Assembly: GCF_001404515.1 (NCBI RefSeq)
Contig: NZ_CXWE01000007.1
Location: 248,001 to 312,000 of the forward strand
Length of the DNA stretch: 64,000 nucleotides
Direction: 5' to 3'
Source: Roseibium album
GTDB taxonomy: Bacteria; Pseudomonadota; Alphaproteobacteria; Rhizobiales; Stappiaceae
Program-made: the position numbers and the translations under genes
In this document: positions 1 to 9,272 of the stretch, piece by piece
Numbering within the stretch: the stretch's first letter is position 1
Layout of the letters: every line of letters starts with the position of its first letter
Notes under the pieces: generated by a model
Told to the model about the DNA's origin: nothing
Databases searched by the model: none
The model's input: the letters and a program-made list of their open reading frames with translations, nothing else

Positions 1-73
1 ATAGGCCACGGAGACAGCTGTCCGCTGCATGTGACGAAGCGTCATGTGCGGCGGATAGCATGTTGTTTTGAGT

Positions 74-814
74 TCAATCTTCTTCGGATGGCGGGTGAAA
101 TGCTCCCTCAAGTTCTGAAGTTGAAAAATTCTGACGTTCTTTAGCCATTGCCACATGCCATTCGGCACGCAGCAGATCCAGTCGTCTTGGCACGCTTTCT
201 TCGAGTATTTTCGCGCGTTTTATCCGTTCCGTCCGGAAATACCTAAAACCTTCCCGCAATTCACACCAGGCAGCGATGATCCGGCCCTGATCCCGGTATC
301 CGAGCAGAAGCGGCCAGATGATCCGGTCGGTTATCTCGCCCCTGTCGTCTCCGTACTCCAGCCGGATTTTCTTTTGTCGCCGGATGGCCGCTCTGATTTC
401 TGAGGAACATAGTATTTCCTCAGGCGGATCAACTGGCGCAACACCGGTTGCAGGACGTGCAAAGAAACTGTGCAGGTCGCCCGGCGCGATCGCCTCGATC
501 TTTGCAACGAGACTTTCCGCGGCTCGCTGCATGTCAGGTTCACCGCGTGTCCGCACCCATTGCGCTCCAAGGACTGCTGCTTCTATCTCGTCCTGGGTCA
601 GCATCAGCGGCGGCATGTGAAATCCGGCCTCCAGAACATATCCGACGCCCGCCTCTCCCCGGATCGGTACCCGCTGCGCAATGAGCGCTGCAACGTCGCG
701 GTAGACCGTTCGTTTGCAGACCTCCAGTTCCGACGCAATTGCAGAGGCAGAGATCGGTTGCCGCGCCCGCCGCAAGATCTCGATCAGTTCGAACAGCCGG
801 TCGCCGCGCCTCAT
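74..814 (-). CDS. WYL-domain transcriptional regulator (YafY type)
   Basis: A 246-residue regulator with an N-terminal winged helix-turn-helix of the HTH_11 type (about residues 1-60) followed by a WYL effector domain; the segment around RTERI near residue 200 fits the WYL core. I chose the ATG at 814 because it has GAGGG just upstream; a longer reading would need a GTG inside the inverted repeat at 837-872. It is divergent from the GFA-like gene at 913. The perfect inverted repeat between them suggests that it controls itself and that gene. The ligand is unknown. Confidence 0.85.
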   Translation of the reverse strand: MRRGDRLFELIEILRRARQPISASAIASELEVCKRTVYRDVAALIAQRVPIRGEAGVGYVLEAGFHMPPLMLTQDEIEAAVLGAQWVRTRGEPDMQRAAESLVAKIEAIAPGDLHSFFARPATGVAPVDPPEEILCSSEIRAAIRRQKKIRLEYGDDRGEITDRIIWPLLLGYRDQGRIIAAWCELREGFRYFRTERIKRAKILEESVPRRLDLLRAEWHVAMAKERQNFSTSELEGAFHPPSEED

Positions 815-836
815 ATACCCTCGCAAAAATACTGCT

Positions 837-872
837 GACACTATGCTGACAACACGCTGTCAGCATAGTGTC
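837..872. promoter_or_regulatory. Perfect 15-bp inverted repeat, probable operator
   Basis: The arms gacactatgctgaca (837-851) and tgtcagcatagtgtc (858-872) are perfect reverse complements separated by 6 bases. The site lies 22 bases upstream of the WYL regulator ATG and 40 bases upstream of the GFA-like ATG. This is the position expected of a shared operator. Binding by the WYL protein is inferred. Confidence 0.75.
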
Positions 873-912
873 GCTAAATGATCTGCAACGCCACCCCGCT
901 GGAGAACAGGTC

Positions 913-1314
913 ATGAAATTGTCAGGTAGTTGTTGTTGCGGTTCGGTCCGTTTCACCATTGAGGGAATGCCCGCGATGATGGGAACGTGTCATTGTTCCC
1001 GCTGCCGGAAACTGGGTGCAACACCCTTCGTATTCGTCAGTCGGGAGCAATTCGAACTGATAAGCGGCGAGGCGGACATTCAATGCTTGATGCCCGATGC
1101 GCCATTCACCTATGTCCGGTCCTTTTGCCGCCGGTGCGGGACCTCTCTGGGAGAACCGCTTTCTGCCGAAACGTCCTTTCCGATCAACGCGCATTGTCTG
1201 GATGACGACCTTATCGTTCGTAACGCCTTTCATGAGTTTGTTTCGGAAAAACCCGCCTGGTATGAAATCTGTGATGGTGCAAGACAATTCCCGGGGCATC
1301 CCGAGAAGTCCTGA
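913..1314 (+). CDS. GFA/CENP-V family glutathione-dependent formaldehyde-activating-like protein
   Basis: This 133-residue protein has the zinc-binding cysteine pattern of the GFA (Mss4-like) fold: SCCCGSV near the start, CHCSRC around residues 40-45, and FCRRCG around residue 75. The family includes S-(hydroxymethyl)glutathione synthase homologues, but most members have no proven substrate. The ATG at 913 follows a GGAG motif, so it is preferred over the GTG at 868, which falls inside the operator palindrome. It is divergent from the WYL regulator. Confidence 0.85.
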   Translation: MKLSGSCCCGSVRFTIEGMPAMMGTCHCSRCRKLGATPFVFVSREQFELISGEADIQCLMPDAPFTYVRSFCRRCGTSLGEPLSAETSFPINAHCLDDDLIVRNAFHEFVSEKPAWYEICDGARQFPGHPEKS

Positions 1315-1477
1315 GCGAACGCTGAAGGTCACTTCTTGCAAGTTGCCATGGACGAAAACCGTTTGCGCGGATAACACTGCGTGACGGCCCATTGATCGGA
1401 CCGGTCAATGGAGACGCGAGATCACAACCACATCAAGCACACGACAATCGGGCCCTGGGCCGGGGCATGCCGATACC

Positions 1478-2338
1478 ATGCGCGGTATCGCGCTGATGGC
1501 GACCGGCATGTTCATGTTTTCCGCCGTTGATACAATGGCGAAGTTTCTCACTGACACGATCCATCCGTTTCAGATCGTTTGGTGCCGCCAGTTGGGTTTG
1601 TTGATTGGGGTGTTTATTCTTGTCGGCCTGAGAGGCCGGTCCGTCCTTGTCTCAGCCAATCCGAAACTGCAGATTGGGCGCGGCGCGCTTGCGGCTGTTT
1701 CCGCGACCCTCTTCATTATCGGAGTTAAGTTCGTTCCGCTCGCCGATGCGGTGGCCATAACATTTGTTGCGCCTTTCATGGTGACCGTGTTGGGCGCACT
1801 GGTTCTGCGCGAGCCGGTCGGCATTCGCAGGTGGACGGCGGTCATTATCGGTTTTGTCGGTACCCTGATTGTGATCCGCCCCGGCCTCGGTGTCCTGCAT
1901 CCCGCCGCAGGCCTGCTGGTGATCGCCGCCTCCGCATTCGCACTCCGACAGATCCTGTCGCGCATTCTTGCCGGAGGAGACGGTGCGGCGACGACAGTCG
2001 CCTACACGGCCATCGTATCCTGCGCGCTGCTGACTGTGCCAATGCTGTTCGTCTGGGAGACGCCGGACACGGGCCTTGAAATCGCCCTGTTGGTCGCGAT
2101 GGCTGTCCTGGCAGCCTTTGGGGAAACCCTGGTCATCATGGCCCTCGATGCCGCCCAGGCCGTCGTTGTCGCTCCCCTGCAGTATTCGCTTTTGATCTGG
2201 GGCACGATCTACGGCTATCTCGTCTTCGGTCAGCTTCCCGATGCATGGACCTGGCTCGGAGCACTGGTCATTGTCGCGACGGGAATTTATACCTTAAACC
2301 GAGAACGGTTGGCCTTGAGGCGAGCTGGCAAGGTGTGA
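1478..2338 (+). CDS. DMT/EamA family transporter
   Basis: A 286-residue membrane protein with about ten hydrophobic segments arranged as two EamA halves. The repeated motif (around FVAPFMVTVLGALVLREP in the first half, and the corresponding YSLLIWGTIYGYLVFGQ segment in the second) is typical of drug/metabolite transporters. The substrate cannot be read from sequence. The frame stays open upstream of this ATG, which lacks a clear Shine-Dalgarno, so the true start may be a few codons earlier. It stands alone between the GFA-like gene and the convergent GGDEF-EAL gene. Confidence 0.85.
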   Translation: MRGIALMATGMFMFSAVDTMAKFLTDTIHPFQIVWCRQLGLLIGVFILVGLRGRSVLVSANPKLQIGRGALAAVSATLFIIGVKFVPLADAVAITFVAPFMVTVLGALVLREPVGIRRWTAVIIGFVGTLIVIRPGLGVLHPAAGLLVIAASAFALRQILSRILAGGDGAATTVAYTAIVSCALLTVPMLFVWETPDTGLEIALLVAMAVLAAFGETLVIMALDAAQAVVVAPLQYSLLIWGTIYGYLVFGQLPDAWTWLGALVIVATGIYTLNRERLALRRAGKV

Positions 2339-2363
2339 TGCAGGAAATTGCCAATAAACGAAT

Positions 2364-5348
2364 TCAGGTTGTTCGCGAAGATGCCTTTGCCTGGTGTTCG
2401 TCCCGAACGCTCGCCACGGAGCTGCGTTGAAGTTCCAGAAACCTGATCAAATCAGGAAACGCCATGGGCTTTGCGAAATGGAAGCCTTGCAGTCGATCAC
2501 ATCCCAGCTTGGCGAGGATCTCGGCCTGCTCTCGCGTTTCAACGCCTTCGGCCGTGACACCCATTTCAAGTGCATGACCAATCTCGATGATCGATCGGAG
2601 CAATCGAAGACCACCACTGCCCTCTGCGACGAGTGAAACAAGGCGGCGGTCGATCTTCAGCCGCTCCGGGTTGATCCGCTGCAACGCGACAACCGACGCC
2701 CGCCCGCTTCCAAAGTCGTCTACCTCGATACCGATCCCCAGGTCTCGCAGCTGATTGAGCCGGAAAAGGAATTCGTCATCCTGTTCCTCCAGGAAAATCG
2801 TTTCAAGAAGCTCGAAACTGATTTGGCCTGAATATGCCTGGACCTGCCGGCGGATCGCGTCGATTTCACCGTCATTGACCCGGTTTTCGCTGACATTGAA
2901 GGACAGCGACAGCGGATGAGGCATCGCGCCGAATGCATGCTCGCATTCTGCGATCGCCTTTTCAAAAATGATCCGATCTATATCGGCAGCGACATTCAGG
3001 TCCGTTGCAACCGACAAAAAGGCCGCCGGTGCCAAAACACCCTTGTCAGGATGACGCCATCGTGCCAGCGCTTCAATGCCGACAACCTGTCCGGTCACCG
3101 CATTTACCTGCGGCTGATAAAACGGTTCGAAATCACCGTTTTCAATGGCAAGAAGCAGATCATCTGCCACTTCCTTGGTGTGCTGCAAATCTTCAAGGTC
3201 CGATCGATCGAAAATTCCGAGCTGACCGCGACCACGCCGCTTTGCCTTGTAGAGTGCAACGTCGGAATTTGTCAGCAGTTGGTCGACTTCGGCGAGCGGT
3301 GTACGTGCCAAGCCGATTGACGCGCCCACACGGCACACCTTGTCTTTGATACGCATGGGGCGTGACAGTGTCGCGATCAGAATGTTTGCAAGTTTCTCCG
3401 GCCGGTCTCCGTCACCCGAAACACTCAGCAGGACAACAAATTCATCTCCTCCGATGCGCGCGACTATGTCTTCGGGGGCGGCTTGATCGCGAATGCGCAT
3501 CGAAATGTCCAGAAGCACCTCGTCTCCCGCCAGGTGGCCCATCGTGTCATTGATCTGCTTGAACCGGTCGAGGTCGATGTGAAGAGCTGCGATTTCTCCT
3601 CCGTCGACACTTCGTTTTCTGACCATCTCATCGAATTTCAAAGAAAGAAACCGACGGTTGCCAAGACCGGTCAGGTCGTCATGCAATGCCTTGTAGGTAA
3701 TTTCCTGGTTCGCGGTCTCCAGTTTTCGGGAATATTCCTCCACGGCACGGCGCTGTCGAACAAGTTCTGTTGTGTCGATACGTAAGATGACCAGATCGCC
3801 GTTTTCCACGCGCGACCGCAGAATTCTGTGATGAACATCTCCGGGAAGCTCGAGGTCCTGCATCGGTTTGCTGACATCAACGCTTTGGTGCTCGTTGGAC
3901 ATCCACTCTTCTTCGCGGCCCATCGCGTTGGCAATTTTTCCGGCGCGTATTGCAATACGGGCAACATGGGTGCGGTGCATTCCAACTTCCAGATCATCCG
4001 GATTGTTGGCCATCGACATGCGGTAGGCGTCATTGCAGACGACAAGGCAGTCGTCGGCGTCATATATGACGAATGGTGCCGGATATGCATTCAGGGCTGC
4101 AATCAGCCTTGCCTGCGTGGCTTCGGCCGCCCGTTTCTGACGCACGAGCTCCGTGGAGTTCAACCGGATCACGACGTAGTCGCCATTGGACGAACGGGAT
4201 CTGAGCAGGCGATGATGGATATCTCCGTCCAGTTCAACATCCTGCCAGTCACGGTCCAGCGCATCGGCCGCCATTATGCCCCTTACCCAGGCGTCCTCCT
4301 GTCCGATGGCATCAGGGTAACGCCCGTGGCGAATGGCCGTGTGAAGCACTTCCTTCAGATGCATCCCCTCGAAAAGATCAGCGGGATCATCCGTCATTGA
4401 AGCCGCATAACCGTCGTTCCAGCAGACCAGGTTCAGGTCCTTGTCATAGATCACGATCGGGTCCGGATAGGCATTCAGCGCTGCCACGAGGCGGGCATGA
4501 ACGCGGTCGGCAGCCATTCTTTGGCGAACGATTTCGGTGGTATCGAAGCGCATGACGAGCAAATCGCCGTTGTGTGCCCGGCTGCGCACAATACGCTGGT
4601 GAACGTTCCTGTCAATTTCCACATCCGAAGCTGGTACTGCTTCCGACAGGTCAGCAAGTTGTTGGTTCAGCCAGTCCTCTTCCTGGCCCCGGGCTGCTGG
4701 AAACTTCCCGTTTTTGAGACCGATCCTCAAAAGTTCCTCGACAGTCAATCCGCTTCCGATTTCGTTCGGACGGTCCGTCAGCGAGGCCGCGAACGCCTTG
4801 TTCCAAAAGCAAAGGCGCATGTCCTTGTCATAAACCGCCACCGGTTCGGAATAGTCATCTATCGCTGATAGCAAGCGGTTTGCGGATGCTTCGGTTTCGC
4901 CGGACGGGTAACTTGCTTTTTCGGTTGAAGCGACAGTTCCCACGGTGCCTGTCTTGGTCACTTTCGACTGTTCGTTGTCGGCAAGACTGCGGTAGGTTGC
5001 ACAGACAAGCAGCCCTCCCGCGTCCGGGTTCGGAAGGAGGATGATCGAAACACTCGTGCGGACCGGCGTGCCGTCAAAGTGCACAAAACTGATCTTTTTC
5101 AGAAAAGCCTGTCGATGGACGATTGTATCGGGATTGAAGCTCGCGCCGGGTGGAAGCAGGGTTTCACCATCGTGAAAGCTGTCCATTGTCCGCCCGAGAA
5201 TGTCTTTCGAGCTGTAGCCAAAGAGCTCAGTGAATGCCTCGTTTACATGGACAAGACACGCGGATTTTGTGCCGGGCGCGAGATGCCCGATGGCAATGGC
5301 GTCGCCGGTTAACTCAATGAAGTTTTTTGTAAGTACCGAGAAATCCAT
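2364..5348 (-). CDS. Four-PAS GGDEF-EAL cyclic-di-GMP protein
   Basis: A 994-residue soluble signalling protein. It has a PAS domain at about 1-120, three more PAS domains that are clear tandem copies (about 155-280, 285-405 and 410-535), then GGDEF (about 565-720) and EAL (about 735-975). The cyclase motif is intact as ARIGGDEF. The EAL domain keeps EAL, the DDFGSG loop, LKIDR and TAEGVET, so both activities look possible. The residues five before GGDEF read APED rather than RxxD, so the inhibitory I-site seems absent. The ATG at 5348 has GAGGC upstream and is preferred to the start 13 codons earlier. Confidence 0.9.
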   Translation of the reverse strand: MDFSVLTKNFIELTGDAIAIGHLAPGTKSACLVHVNEAFTELFGYSSKDILGRTMDSFHDGETLLPPGASFNPDTIVHRQAFLKKISFVHFDGTPVRTSVSIILLPNPDAGGLLVCATYRSLADNEQSKVTKTGTVGTVASTEKASYPSGETEASANRLLSAIDDYSEPVAVYDKDMRLCFWNKAFAASLTDRPNEIGSGLTVEELLRIGLKNGKFPAARGQEEDWLNQQLADLSEAVPASDVEIDRNVHQRIVRSRAHNGDLLVMRFDTTEIVRQRMAADRVHARLVAALNAYPDPIVIYDKDLNLVCWNDGYAASMTDDPADLFEGMHLKEVLHTAIRHGRYPDAIGQEDAWVRGIMAADALDRDWQDVELDGDIHHRLLRSRSSNGDYVVIRLNSTELVRQKRAAEATQARLIAALNAYPAPFVIYDADDCLVVCNDAYRMSMANNPDDLEVGMHRTHVARIAIRAGKIANAMGREEEWMSNEHQSVDVSKPMQDLELPGDVHHRILRSRVENGDLVILRIDTTELVRQRRAVEEYSRKLETANQEITYKALHDDLTGLGNRRFLSLKFDEMVRKRSVDGGEIAALHIDLDRFKQINDTMGHLAGDEVLLDISMRIRDQAAPEDIVARIGGDEFVVLLSVSGDGDRPEKLANILIATLSRPMRIKDKVCRVGASIGLARTPLAEVDQLLTNSDVALYKAKRRGRGQLGIFDRSDLEDLQHTKEVADDLLLAIENGDFEPFYQPQVNAVTGQVVGIEALARWRHPDKGVLAPAAFLSVATDLNVAADIDRIIFEKAIAECEHAFGAMPHPLSLSFNVSENRVNDGEIDAIRRQVQAYSGQISFELLETIFLEEQDDEFLFRLNQLRDLGIGIEVDDFGSGRASVVALQRINPERLKIDRRLVSLVAEGSGGLRLLRSIIEIGHALEMGVTAEGVETREQAEILAKLGCDRLQGFHFAKPMAFPDLIRFLELQRSSVASVRDEHQAKASSRTT

Positions 5349-5727
5349 TTTGCCTCGCAACCGTGTATTCGATTGTAAAGCGAACATGTTAGATAAACAT
5401 AAACAATCATCATTACGATGGTGAAAGCGTATATAGACTTTCAGTGAGATAAGTAATTATTACAATATGATCTCGATCAAGCGAGTTCGCAATTCGGGTT
5501 CTGGTAAAAAAATTTGGTTCATTTGCAATCATAGCGCGGTTTGAGCGAAAATACTCAACCAGCCGCAGTCGCGTTTCGTCGGGCAGGTGCTGTCGAGTTA
5601 GGCTGGTCATTGCCGTCGCTGCCGGACCCGGTTTGCGAAGAGTTCCCGTTTCACCCAGTCGATAATCGCGCCATGTCGATGCGAAGAACCCGAAGGCTCC
5701 CGAGCTGGGTGTGCCCGCAAAACGGGT
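5349..5727. other. Intergenic region upstream of the GGDEF-EAL gene
   Basis: A 379-base gap between two minus-strand genes. The part nearest the GGDEF-EAL gene (about 5385-5480) is strongly AT-rich and is the likely promoter. A 65-codon minus-strand reading frame at 5413-5610 has no recognisable domain and no good start, and I do not call it a gene. I see no terminator hairpin with a T-run. Confidence 0.5.
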
Positions 5728-8310
5728 TCAACCTCCCGCGTCGAAAATCCGGTTCACAGCTGTCAGGGTCTGTCTGCCGAAGGCTCCGTCAATCGCCCCG
5801 CTGTAGAACCCGGCGTTGAGCAATCGCTCCTGAAACGTTTTGCGAAAGTCCGAAGGCCAGGCTTGCGCATTGTCGGACAACTCGTTCAATGCCCGCTCAG
5901 AACCGGAACGAAGCGACATTTCCATCCAGAACGCAGCTATTTCATAGCTTTGTTCTTTGTACCGGGAGCCTGCGTAATATTCCGCAAGATTGTACATCGC
6001 GAGCGGAAAGCCTTCATCGGCGCTCTTTTGAAACCATTCGCGTGCCTTGACAAAATCCGGAGGCACACCTTCACCTTCACGATGCATGACGCCGATGTTG
6101 TTCATCGCCGCGCGGTTTCCAAGTGATGCGGCTTTTTGATACCAGTCCATTTCTTCTTTGGGGTCCGGATCTGTCCCCTTGCCCTCGTAGATCATGAGAC
6201 CGATATTGACCATTGCCGCGCTGTTGCCCTGTTCGGCGGCCTTCCGGTACCAGTCCAGAGCCTTGGCATAGTCGCGCTGTGTCCCGGTCCCGCTCTCGTA
6301 GAGATCGGCGGCGTTATACATTCCCTCCTCATTGCCGTCAGCTGCCGACTTCAGGAACCAGGACAGTGCCTCTGCGGGATCTTCTTTCACGCCAATACCG
6401 TCCCTGTAGAGGATCCCGATATTGTTGAGGCCATAGGAATTGCCGAGGTTCGCGGCTTTTTCGTACCAGATGAATGCCTGGGCGTTGTCCTGCGGAACGC
6501 CGGTTCCGTTCTCGTAAAGAATGCCGATGTCGACCATGGCATCCGTGCTGCCGTTGTCGGCAGCCAACCGGTACCATTTCAGTGCTTCCGCGGGGTTTGG
6601 CGGTATTCCTTCGCCGGACACATAAAGATCGGCGAGGTTTCTCATCGCCTTGGGAAAGTTCAGGTTTGCGGCCCGGGTGAACCATTTGGCCGCTTCTTCG
6701 GCATCTTGCGCCACGCCCTGTCCATCACGGTACATGACGCCTATGTTGTTGATTGCTGCCCTGTTGCCGAGATTTGCGGACTTGCGATACCAGTCGAACT
6801 CGTCAGCGCGCGTCATGTCCTCGGCCTGACCCCGGTCGTGCATCAATCCGAGCTCGACCATGGCATCACTATGACCGAGGGCCGCCGCCTGCGTGAACAG
6901 CTCTCTTGCCCTCACAAGATCCTTCACCGTTCCTTCGCCATTGAGGTACATCAGGCCCAGGTTGTTCATCGAGGCCGCCGATCCGGCCGCCGCCGCGCTG
7001 GCATAGAGATCAATAGCCTCCGCATCGCGATCCAGGTAGTCGAGTGCTCTGGCCTGCTGAAACAGGAACCGGGGTTTGTCCGGATGATCGGCAACGGCTT
7101 GCGAACATGCCTCTGCGGCTTCCGGGCCGTCGATATCGCCAAAATAGACACCAGCCACGCCGGCAGGGCGCATCGGGTCGTCGGGTGACGCGGCAAGGTG
7201 ATCGCACATCGTGATTTCTTCAGTCAGTTCTGCTTGTGACAGGCCTGCATCCTCGTTGCCAACGCATTGTTCGAACAGCTTGACAAAATCATGGTAGCCG
7301 CGGGTCGCTGCAGTGGTCTCCAGTCCGAATTCACGCGTTGCTTCCAGGAAACATGATTCTTCTTCCGGGTTTCGGATTGCAATCGCAGACGGAGAAGAAA
7401 TATCGGCAACATTGGTCTTTGTGGAAACACGGTCTTCCTGAACAACCGGTTGTGACTGAGCGACAGCAGGTTTTTGCCGCTGGTTCAGCTTAAACTCTCC
7501 GATCAGCTGATCATAATAGGCCGGTGTTTGTTTGTGGCGGACCTGGGAGGCTTCTTCGCGAACGACGGTCCTCAGCCGGAGCATCATGTCCCGAATGCCG
7601 AGTTGAGGTTCGTCCAGCAGTCTCAGGAAATGCCGGGTGAACAAGCCATTGGGATTGGCGTCGCCGGGACCGAGGTTATCCAGCGCAAGTTGATTGGCAC
7701 CGGCGGAATAAATCACGAACAGGCCGTCTGGGGGCGTGCCCAGATCTCCCATTCCACGCGCTGCTCCCAGGCTGCGCGTTCCGTTTGACTGGAAGGGATT
7801 TTCGCGGCAGGAATCAAGAATAACGAGGGACACGTTTGCGCCACTTGCCTCAAGATCCAGCAACAGGGTGGTCAGGTTTATGGCCCGGTGCCGCAGTTTC
7901 CTTTCTCCGTCCACGCTCAGCGCAGGCACGTCGACTGGAAGAAGGTAGTTGGATCCCTGGACCTCCAATCCGTGACCGGCATAGAAAACGACAACTTCGG
8001 AGCCGTCCTCAATCCGACTCAGGAAATTGTCGATCAGTTCGGACAGGCCAAAGATATCCAGATCCAGCCCGAGGTGAACGGTAAATCCCAACCCCCTGAG
8101 TTTTTCGCCGACAGATGTGGCATCGTTGATCGGGTTGTCGAGATCGGTAACGTACTCGTAGTCATTGTTGCCGATGACGAGCGCAATACGCGAGAGGTTC
8201 CCTTCCACGGGCTCCGGTCTCAGCACTTCAGTCGTTCCACCCAGCACCGAGGAAAGCTGTGTGAGCAGCAGAAGCACAGCAACAGGAATGGCAATACAGT
8301 GTCTTAGCAT
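5728..8310 (-). CDS. Secreted caspase-like protease with ten Sel1 repeats and a C-terminal peptidoglycan-binding-like segment
   Basis: An 860-residue protein with an N-terminal signal peptide (hydrophobic core about 6-24). A caspase/metacaspase-type p20 domain (about 40-270) carries the catalytic dyad: H113 in FYAGHG and C168 in LDSCRENPF. After a linker come ten Sel1-type TPR repeats (about 440-800). The end (about 825-860, NAGFYSGAIDGAFGRQT) resembles a peptidoglycan-binding domain 1 repeat. Sel1 repeats 2-4, 5-7 and 8-10 look like three copies of one three-repeat block. The architecture suggests a periplasmic protease with a protein-binding scaffold. Substrate and partner are unknown. Confidence 0.88.
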   Translation of the reverse strand: MLRHCIAIPVAVLLLLTQLSSVLGGTTEVLRPEPVEGNLSRIALVIGNNDYEYVTDLDNPINDATSVGEKLRGLGFTVHLGLDLDIFGLSELIDNFLSRIEDGSEVVVFYAGHGLEVQGSNYLLPVDVPALSVDGERKLRHRAINLTTLLLDLEASGANVSLVILDSCRENPFQSNGTRSLGAARGMGDLGTPPDGLFVIYSAGANQLALDNLGPGDANPNGLFTRHFLRLLDEPQLGIRDMMLRLRTVVREEASQVRHKQTPAYYDQLIGEFKLNQRQKPAVAQSQPVVQEDRVSTKTNVADISSPSAIAIRNPEEESCFLEATREFGLETTAATRGYHDFVKLFEQCVGNEDAGLSQAELTEEITMCDHLAASPDDPMRPAGVAGVYFGDIDGPEAAEACSQAVADHPDKPRFLFQQARALDYLDRDAEAIDLYASAAAAGSAASMNNLGLMYLNGEGTVKDLVRARELFTQAAALGHSDAMVELGLMHDRGQAEDMTRADEFDWYRKSANLGNRAAINNIGVMYRDGQGVAQDAEEAAKWFTRAANLNFPKAMRNLADLYVSGEGIPPNPAEALKWYRLAADNGSTDAMVDIGILYENGTGVPQDNAQAFIWYEKAANLGNSYGLNNIGILYRDGIGVKEDPAEALSWFLKSAADGNEEGMYNAADLYESGTGTQRDYAKALDWYRKAAEQGNSAAMVNIGLMIYEGKGTDPDPKEEMDWYQKAASLGNRAAMNNIGVMHREGEGVPPDFVKAREWFQKSADEGFPLAMYNLAEYYAGSRYKEQSYEIAAFWMEMSLRSGSERALNELSDNAQAWPSDFRKTFQERLLNAGFYSGAIDGAFGRQTLTAVNRIFDAGG

Positions 8311-8534
8311 TTCAAATGATTGCCCGTTTCGCGATATTAATTTTTTGAACTGAACTGCCTTGCAGGTGCGTTCGTTTTGATTTTTTCTTGTTTTCCCTTT
8401 GGTTAGGTCGATCCTAATATTGCTGCTCGGTCAATAGCGGTCAACATGCATCTTTGTGCATTTCATTCAACTTTACGAGCTTGACGGGTGGTCGAATCCT
8501 GCCAGTCGAAGGAGGAGGTTTTTGCAACAGTCCG

Positions 8535-9164
8535 CTATTCGGCGCTGTCCCGCACGGGCAGAACCATGTGCAAATGCGTTCCCACACCGTGTCGGTCCGC
8601 CAGTTCCGAAATCCGTGTCTCGACTGCAACATGCATTCCCATCCGTATGTAAAATTGCACCGCATCGTTGTCAGCCGCCACGTCGAGGCAAATGCGGTCG
8701 CAGTGCGCTTCCTTCGCCTTTGATGTCGCAACATCGAGCAATTGTCGACCGATTCCGAGACGGCGGGCTTTGGACGATACTTCAAGATCAAACACGAAAT
8801 AGGACCCTTCGAGCCCGTGCGGAAAAAGCTCAGCCATCAGGTCAAATGCATGGTTCAGATGCTTGCGAAACTCCGCACCTTCATTCCGGCCCTGCCGTTC
8901 GCGTGTGTGGATGAAATGTTCGTCGAATTCTTCCAGTGTGTGCGATGCCAGGACACCCAGAATTTCTTAAATTCGAACGGCAAGGGTCATCTGCTTGTGG
9001 CACACGATACCTTTGCTCTCCGGCCAGTTGCTGGCAAAGACGCGGCGCCAGCGGTTCCTGGTGCCGAAGAGAAATGTCATCAGCGGTTTGTCGACGGTCC
9101 AGATGAGATCGGCGATCGGCCCAGGCGGGTGTTCGGCTTGTGCATCGGCTATGCAAACGCTCAT
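8535..9164 (-). pseudogene. GNAT acetyltransferase interrupted by an in-frame TAA
   Basis: Reading from the ATG at 9164, which has an excellent GGGAGG site 8 bases upstream, the frame runs to an in-frame TAA at 8967-8969 and then continues open to 8535. The downstream half carries a clear GNAT acetyl-CoA motif (SSKARRLGIGRQLLD) and the following AADNDAVQFYIRMGM segment; the upstream half looks like the matching N-terminus. Together they give about 209 residues, the usual size of a GNAT enzyme. One nonsense change (or a sequencing error) explains the break. The distal part could restart at ATG 8837, but that would give only the C-terminal half. Confidence 0.75.
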
Positions 9165-9272
9165 TCTGGCGACCTCCCGCGAGTTTTCTTCACCTTGCAC
9201 CGGGTTTATAGGAACCGGTGTTTTCATGTCTGCCGCCCGCCATGAGATGTGAGCAGAACTGATCTGTTCGAG

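Noticed and set aside
5413-5610. 65-codon minus-strand ORF between the GGDEF-EAL and caspase-like genes
   Set aside because: No ribosome site, no domain, and it runs through the AT-rich promoter region.
6136-7188. Plus-strand ORF of 350 codons opposite the Sel1 repeats
   Set aside because: The length is explained by the repeated codon pattern of the real minus-strand gene.
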